Shown one piece after another: positions 6,097 through 9,651 of a stretch of 9,651 nt of DNA; positions within the stretch are counted from its first letter, which is position 1, and every line of letters begins with the position of its first letter. Source of the DNA: Pseudomonadota bacterium. Lineage in GTDB: Bacteria; Pseudomonadota; Gammaproteobacteria; Pseudomonadales; Oleiphilaceae. The notes beneath the pieces were generated by a model. That model saw nothing but the letters and a program-made list of their open reading frames with translations, was not told the DNA's origin and did not search any database. A program made the translations under genes and the position numbers. The DNA lies in the NCBI GenBank assembly GCA_023430625.1, contig JAEZAA010000005.1:1-9651 (forward strand), in the 5' to 3' direction.

Positions 6097-6147
6097 GGGG
6101 TTGCGATCCACCTGGGGTTGTTATCCACCTGGAATTGCTATCCACCG
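6097..6147 (+). repeat. Three 17-bp tandem repeats between two genes
   Basis: Three head-to-tail units are visible: GGGGTTGCGATCCACCT (6097-6113), GGGGTTGTTATCCACCT (6114-6130) and GGAATTGCTATCCACCG (6131-6147). Units 1 and 2 differ at two positions. All share ATCCACC, and the middle unit contains TTATCCAC, which resembles a DnaA box lacking its last base. The array begins 1 nt after the DUF883-like stop codon and ends 30 nt before the BON gene start. Confidence 0.85.
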
Positions 6148-6177
6148 ACGTTCAACAAGACCAACAAGGAGTTCATC

Positions 6178-6699
6178 ATGGCGCAACATGACACCCGGAA
6201 CGCGGCTTCCTCGAATCGGCCTGGCCAACTGGACAGTCCGCAGGAGCGCAGTCGACAACGAGAAGCCATGCAACGGGCCCAGATACCTCTTTACGAGCGC
6301 AACGATCTAACCGGGGCGCGACCTGATTCGGATGATCGTTACCAGGTCGAGGATGACGAATACGCCTCCGTCTACGGCCGCCATCTGCGGACGGACAGCG
6401 GCCGCTACGACAGCTTGCGCGCCCGCACCGAGGGGCTTGAGCAAGACTTCCGGGGGCGTGGCCCCAAGGGTTATCAGCGCACCGACGAGCGGATTCTGGA
6501 AGAGGTGTGCGAGCGTCTGACCGATGATCCACAGCTGGATGCCAGCGACATCGAAGTAACCTGCGCCGCCGGAGAGATCACGCTCGAAGGCCGCGTCGGC
6601 AGCCGCGCCGATAAACGCCACGCGGAACGGTTGGCCGAGCACTGCAGTGGCGTGATCGACGTGCACAACCGCCTCACCGTCACCCGAACGGGCCATTAA
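6178..6699 (+). CDS. BON domain-containing protein
   Basis: A 173-residue protein. The N-terminal 100 residues are hydrophilic, rich in Arg, Asp and Gln, and probably disordered. The linker FRGRGPKGYQRTDERI (91-106) is the one typically found before a BON domain. The BON domain covers about 101-170, with DASDIEVTCAAGEITLEGRV (121-140), the central glycine in AGE, and the closing VHNRLTV (162-168). BON domains bind membranes or phospholipids and occur in osmotic-stress proteins such as OsmY. Unlike OsmY this protein has one BON domain and no signal peptide, so it should be cytoplasmic. AAGGAG lies 6 nt before the ATG; an in-frame upstream start at 6118 has no such site. It sits behind the DUF883-like gene, likely in the same operon. 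Confidence 0.9.
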   Translation: MAQHDTRNAASSNRPGQLDSPQERSRQREAMQRAQIPLYERNDLTGARPDSDDRYQVEDDEYASVYGRHLRTDSGRYDSLRARTEGLEQDFRGRGPKGYQRTDERILEEVCERLTDDPQLDASDIEVTCAAGEITLEGRVGSRADKRHAERLAEHCSGVIDVHNRLTVTRTGH

Positions 6700-6756
6700 A
6701 TAGACGGCAACAGCCGCCGAAATGGTTGCTGGGGCGCCCACCGCAGCCCGCAAAAA

Positions 6757-6782
6757 TTACAGCCTGGCTGTAAAGGTTACAG
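6757..6782. promoter_or_regulatory. Alternating TTACAG/CTGTAA operator-like cluster
   Basis: TTACAGCC (6757-6764) and GGCTGTAA (6766-6773) form a perfect inverted repeat around one T. A third half-site, TTACAG (6777-6782), follows, making CTGTAA-AGG-TTACAG a second palindrome. On the minus strand the hairpin is followed by TTTTT, but no minus-strand gene ends there. A repressor or activator site is more likely than a terminator. The binding protein is unknown. Confidence 0.45.
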
Positions 6783-6890
6783 GTTGGGCGCTACCCGCAT
6801 GAGGGCCTGCGGCTATCTGAGCAGGCAGCAATTCTCAAAAACACACAAAACCCTGACCAACATTTGAAACCGGACAGCCCGTTCCATAAA

Positions 6891-6926
6891 GTAAGGACCG
6901 TCCCCAGATTAATTTCGTTTCCGTGG
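6891..6926. other. Possible remnant of a REP or transposase-flanking repeat
   Basis: The complement reads through GAAATTAATCTGGGGACGGT and then CCTTAC. From memory, phrases like AATCTGGGGACGGTCC or GGGGACAGACC are common next to Y1 (RAYT/IS200-like) transposase genes and as dispersed repeats. No transposase frame is present here. Weak, recall-based call. Confidence 0.25.
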
Positions 6927-7085
6927 CCTACCAGCGATCTCAAAGCCTGGAACCGGCGCGGACCAGACCCGCATCAAGCCCGCATGCCGTAGCGGCGGTT
7001 GTACTTGGTTCAGGCTTTGGCAGCCGGTGGCAGGCGTCACCGCAGCGATCGACACGTCCACAACAACGACCAACGCAGTGGCTGC

Positions 7086-9353
7086 ATGCAGGAGTTTTTT
7101 CAGACCGACAAACCCGCTCCGATTGCGTCCAACGCGCTGGATTTCCTAGCCGGCGGGGGCGAAATGGGCGCGCTCATGCGCAAGAAAGACTGGACGCAAA
7201 CGCCGCTTGGACCGGTTGAACAGTGGCCCCAATCCCTGCGTACCGGGGTCAGCATCATGCTGAACTCGGGGCATCCCATGTTCCTGGCCTGGGGTCCGGA
7301 TCTCGTATTTCTGTTTAACGACGCCTACCGCCCGATTCTGGGTGCCAAACTGCCCCAGGCCCTGGGCCGGCCATTCGAGCAGCTCTGGTCGGACATCTGG
7401 CACGATATCAAGCCCCTGGTGGACAGCGCCCTTGCCGGCCAGGCCATCTGGGCCGAAGATCGGCTGCTAATGATGGAGCGCAACGGCTATTCCGAGGAAA
7501 CCTACTTTACGTTTTCCTACAGCCCGATACGGGACGAACGGGGCGGCATTACGGGAGTCTTCTGCGCCTGCACCGAAACCACCGGCAAGGTCATGGCCAA
7601 TCGCCAGCGCGACCAGGCGGAAGACGCCCTGCGGCGCAGCCAGGAACTGCTGCGCGAAAGCAACGAGCGCCTCAACACCGTCATCAACCAGGCCTCCGTC
7701 GGCATCTCCCAGACCGACACCGAGGGCCGCCTGCTGCTGGCCAACGACCGCTACTGCGAGATCGTCGGCCGCCGCCGCGAAGAGGTGCTGGGCCTCAGCA
7801 TCCACGAGCTGACGCACCCGGACGATGCCCGCGCCAATGCCGCCGTGTTCGCCCGCCTGCTGCAAAGCGGCGAGCCGGCGTTTATCGAAAAGCGCTATCT
7901 GCGCCCCGATGGCAGCACCATCTGGGTCAATAACCACATTGCCCTGACCTACGACGCCCAAGGCGCGCCCCAGTATGTAATCGCCGTGGTGCAGGACATC
8001 AGCCAGCGCAAGGACTACGAGCTTCGCCTCAAGCACCTGGCCACCCATGACACCCTCACCGGACTGCCCAACCGCAACCTGCTGCACGACCGGCTGCGCC
8101 ACGCGATGGAAAGCGCCAATCGCCTCGGCCAGCAGTTGGGCATCCTGTTTCTGGACCTGAACCGGTTCAAGATGGTCAACGACAGCCTGGGCCATGACCA
8201 GGGCGACGTGCTGCTGCGCATCCTCGCCCAGCGCTTCCGCACGGCGCTGCGTCCCGGCGACACCTGTGCCCGCCTGGGCGGCGACGAGTTCGTGATGATC
8301 CTCGAGGGCATTTCCAGCATCGAGACCATCGCCACCGTGGCCGATCAGTTGCTGAATATCATCGAGCAGCCCGTGCGCCTGGACGGCCATGAGGTCAGTG
8401 TGTCCACCAGCATCGGTATCAGCGTCTATCCCAAGGACGGCAACGATGTCGCCACGCTACTCAAGAACGCCGATACCGCCATGTATGAGGCGAAGGAGCT
8501 GGGATCCGGCACCTTCCGCTTTTACAGCCCGGAGATGAACGTCAAGGTGCTGGAGCGGCTACTCACCGAGAACAGCCTGCGCCGGGCGCTGGAAAAGGGC
8601 GAATTCGAGGTCCTCTACCAGCCCCGGGTGAGCATCGCCACCCGGCAGATTGTCGGTATTGAGGCGCTGGTGCGCTGGAATCATCCGGAAAAAGGGCTCA
8701 TTTCGCCCGTGGACTTCATTCCATTGGCCGAGGAGATCGGGCTGATCGAAGCCATTGGCACAGGGGTTCTGAAAGCGGCCTGCCAGCAAAACCGGGCCTG
8801 GCAGATGGCGGGGCTGCCCGCCGTGAAGATTGCCGTCAATGTGTCGCCCCGACAGCTGTCGTCGTCCAGCCTGCCGGCCATCATCGCCGAAACCCTGGCG
8901 GAAACCGGGTTGGACGCTCGCTGGCTGGAGCTGGAAATCACCGAGACGGGCCTGATGCAGAATCTGGAATCCGCTCACGCCACCCTGGAAACCATCCGCC
9001 AAACCGGCGTCTGCATTTCCATTGACGATTTCGGCACCGGCTACTCGTCGCTCAGTTACCTGAAACGGCTTCCCATCGATACCCTGAAGATCGACAAGTC
9101 CTTCATCCAGGACATTCCCCACGACAACGACGATGCCTCCATCGTCACCGCCACCATCGCCATGGCCCAGAACATGAATTTGAAGGTGGTGGCCGAAGGG
9201 GTGGTGTCGGAGCAGCAGCTACGCTTTCTCGCCAACCACCAGTGTGAGGAAATGCAGGGCTATCTCTTCAGCCGTCCGCTGCCCGCCGACGAACTGGAAG
9301 CCCTGCTCAAGTCCAATACCCCGGCTCAGGACTCCGCCAGCCGCGCGCGGTAA
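7086..9353 (+). CDS. PAS-PAS-GGDEF-EAL cyclic-di-GMP signalling protein
   Basis: A cytoplasmic protein of 755 residues from ATG 7086. An N-terminal PAS-like sensor (about 25-165, with DWTQTPLGPVEQWPQSLR at 35-52) and a second PAS/PAC domain (about 195-308) precede the enzymatic part. The cyclase domain has GGDEF at 398-402 and the product-inhibition site RPGD at 389-392 exactly five residues before it. The phosphodiesterase domain has EALVRW (526-531), NVSPRQ (585-590), ELEITE (615-620), DDFGTGYSS (647-655), LKIDKSF (667-673), AEGV (703-706) and MQGYLFSRP (723-731), so all usual metal and catalytic positions are kept. It could both make and break cyclic di-GMP. No transmembrane segment is seen. 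The start lacks a good ribosome site; a TTG at 6999 and an ATG at 7164 are alternatives, but the FLAGGGEMGALMR segment normally belongs to this sensor domain, which argues against 7164. Confidence 0.93.
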   Translation: MQEFFQTDKPAPIASNALDFLAGGGEMGALMRKKDWTQTPLGPVEQWPQSLRTGVSIMLNSGHPMFLAWGPDLVFLFNDAYRPILGAKLPQALGRPFEQLWSDIWHDIKPLVDSALAGQAIWAEDRLLMMERNGYSEETYFTFSYSPIRDERGGITGVFCACTETTGKVMANRQRDQAEDALRRSQELLRESNERLNTVINQASVGISQTDTEGRLLLANDRYCEIVGRRREEVLGLSIHELTHPDDARANAAVFARLLQSGEPAFIEKRYLRPDGSTIWVNNHIALTYDAQGAPQYVIAVVQDISQRKDYELRLKHLATHDTLTGLPNRNLLHDRLRHAMESANRLGQQLGILFLDLNRFKMVNDSLGHDQGDVLLRILAQRFRTALRPGDTCARLGGDEFVMILEGISSIETIATVADQLLNIIEQPVRLDGHEVSVSTSIGISVYPKDGNDVATLLKNADTAMYEAKELGSGTFRFYSPEMNVKVLERLLTENSLRRALEKGEFEVLYQPRVSIATRQIVGIEALVRWNHPEKGLISPVDFIPLAEEIGLIEAIGTGVLKAACQQNRAWQMAGLPAVKIAVNVSPRQLSSSSLPAIIAETLAETGLDARWLELEITETGLMQNLESAHATLETIRQTGVCISIDDFGTGYSSLSYLKRLPIDTLKIDKSFIQDIPHDNDDASIVTATIAMAQNMNLKVVAEGVVSEQQLRFLANHQCEEMQGYLFSRPLPADELEALLKSNTPAQDSASRAR

Positions 9354-9651
9354 TCGCGCAACCAGGTCAGGACCTGATCCGCGGGCAGGGGCTTGGCGAT
9401 GTAGTAGCCCTGAATGCGGTCGCAGCCATAACTGCTCAGCAGATCCCAGCTCGCCTGGTTTTCCACGCCTTCCGCCACCACGCTGAGCCCCAGGTTGTGG
9501 CCCAGTTCGACCGTCGAGCGTACAATCACCTCATCCTCAGAATTGGCATCGAGCTTGAGCACGAACGACTTGTCGATCTTGAGCTCGTCCACCGGCAACT
9601 GCTTGAGCTGGGCCAGGGATGAATAGCCCGTGCCGAAGTCGTCGACCGACA
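9326..9651 (-). CDS. EAL-domain phosphodiesterase, C-terminal part
   Basis: The 3' part of a second EAL protein; its N-terminus lies beyond the right edge. Reading on the minus strand from the edge it begins SVDDFGTGYSSL, then LKIDKSF, VVAEGVE and RIQGYYIAKPLP, ending in a short tail LRDYRARLAES before TGA. These are the second half of an EAL phosphodiesterase domain, with the Asp-Asp pair, the Lys, the Glu and the Gln of the active site all present. Upstream domains (PAS, GGDEF or receiver) cannot be seen. It converges on the GGDEF-EAL gene and the two coding regions overlap by 28 bp (9326-9353). The two EAL domains share the family motifs but differ in between, so this is not a recent duplicate. 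Confidence 0.92.
   Translation of the reverse strand, partial: SVDDFGTGYSSLAQLKQLPVDELKIDKSFVLKLDANSEDEVIVRSTVELGHNLGLSVVAEGVENQASWDLLSSYGCDRIQGYYIAKPLPADQVLTWLRDYRARLAES

Larger units (their letters stand above)
6700..7085. other. Non-coding gap before the GGDEF-EAL gene
   Basis: These 386 nt hold no open frame with coding character. They contain a cluster of alternating half-sites (6757-6782) and, at 6891-6926, a stretch whose complement includes TAATCTGGGGACGGTCC. No clean terminator for the BON gene and no convincing promoter for the GGDEF-EAL gene were found. Confidence 0.6.

Noticed and set aside
6097..6147. Replication origin with DnaA boxes or plasmid iterons
   Set aside because: Only one unit approaches the DnaA box and it lacks the final A. 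There is no dnaA, dnaN, repA or AT-rich unwinding region nearby.
6757..6778. LexA (SOS) box
   Set aside because: CTGTAAAGGTTACAG has 7 bases between CTGT and ACAG where the LexA consensus needs 8, and the neighbouring genes are not SOS genes.
7467..8390. 307-codon minus-strand open frame
   Set aside because: Antisense to the PAS and GGDEF parts of a well-supported gene; the composition is that of a shadow frame.

Overview
The window looks like chromosomal DNA from a GC-rich, free-living Gram-negative bacterium, most likely a gammaproteobacterium. The reasons are a DUF3820 protein of the gammaproteobacterial type, a ribosome-assembly GTPase of the YlqF/RbgA family, a PEP-CTERM protein, a DUF883-like membrane-anchor protein with a BON protein, and a PAS-GGDEF-EAL signalling protein. 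I cannot name the genus from the sequence alone. No rRNA, tRNA, CRISPR array, integrase or complete insertion sequence is visible.

Layout. Positions 1-459 are AT-richer than the rest and hold no convincing gene. They contain a 9-bp tandem repeat at the left edge, two near-identical 17-bp sites, and two overlapping sigma-54-like promoter matches just before a PEP-CTERM surface-protein gene (460-1074), which is closed by a strong intrinsic terminator. Positions 1175-4332 are a minus-strand block: DUF3820 protein, RbgA-type GTPase, then a zinc alcohol/formaldehyde dehydrogenase and a small membrane protein of the cyclase/dehydrase-associated type, the last two only 11 nt apart. Divergent from this block is a thioredoxin-reductase-like flavoprotein (4461-5378). 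After a leader rich in inverted repeats come a DUF883-like anchor protein (5547-6095) and a BON-domain protein (6178-6699), separated by three copies of a 17-bp tandem repeat. A 386-nt gap without a gene (6700-7085) precedes a dual GGDEF-EAL protein (7086-9353). Its 3' end overlaps by 28 bp a convergent EAL-domain gene that runs off the right edge.

How the parts fit. Three themes are plausible. The first is a surface or matrix protein under sigma-54 and enhancer control. The second is stress and redox handling (dehydrogenase, flavoprotein, BON and DUF883-like proteins). The third is cyclic-di-GMP signalling (two adjacent EAL proteins). Links between these themes are inference. The most notable signals are the regulatory architecture upstream of the PEP-CTERM gene and the short tandem and inverted repeats in several intergenic gaps. 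I see no clear evidence of a wholly new multi-gene system.
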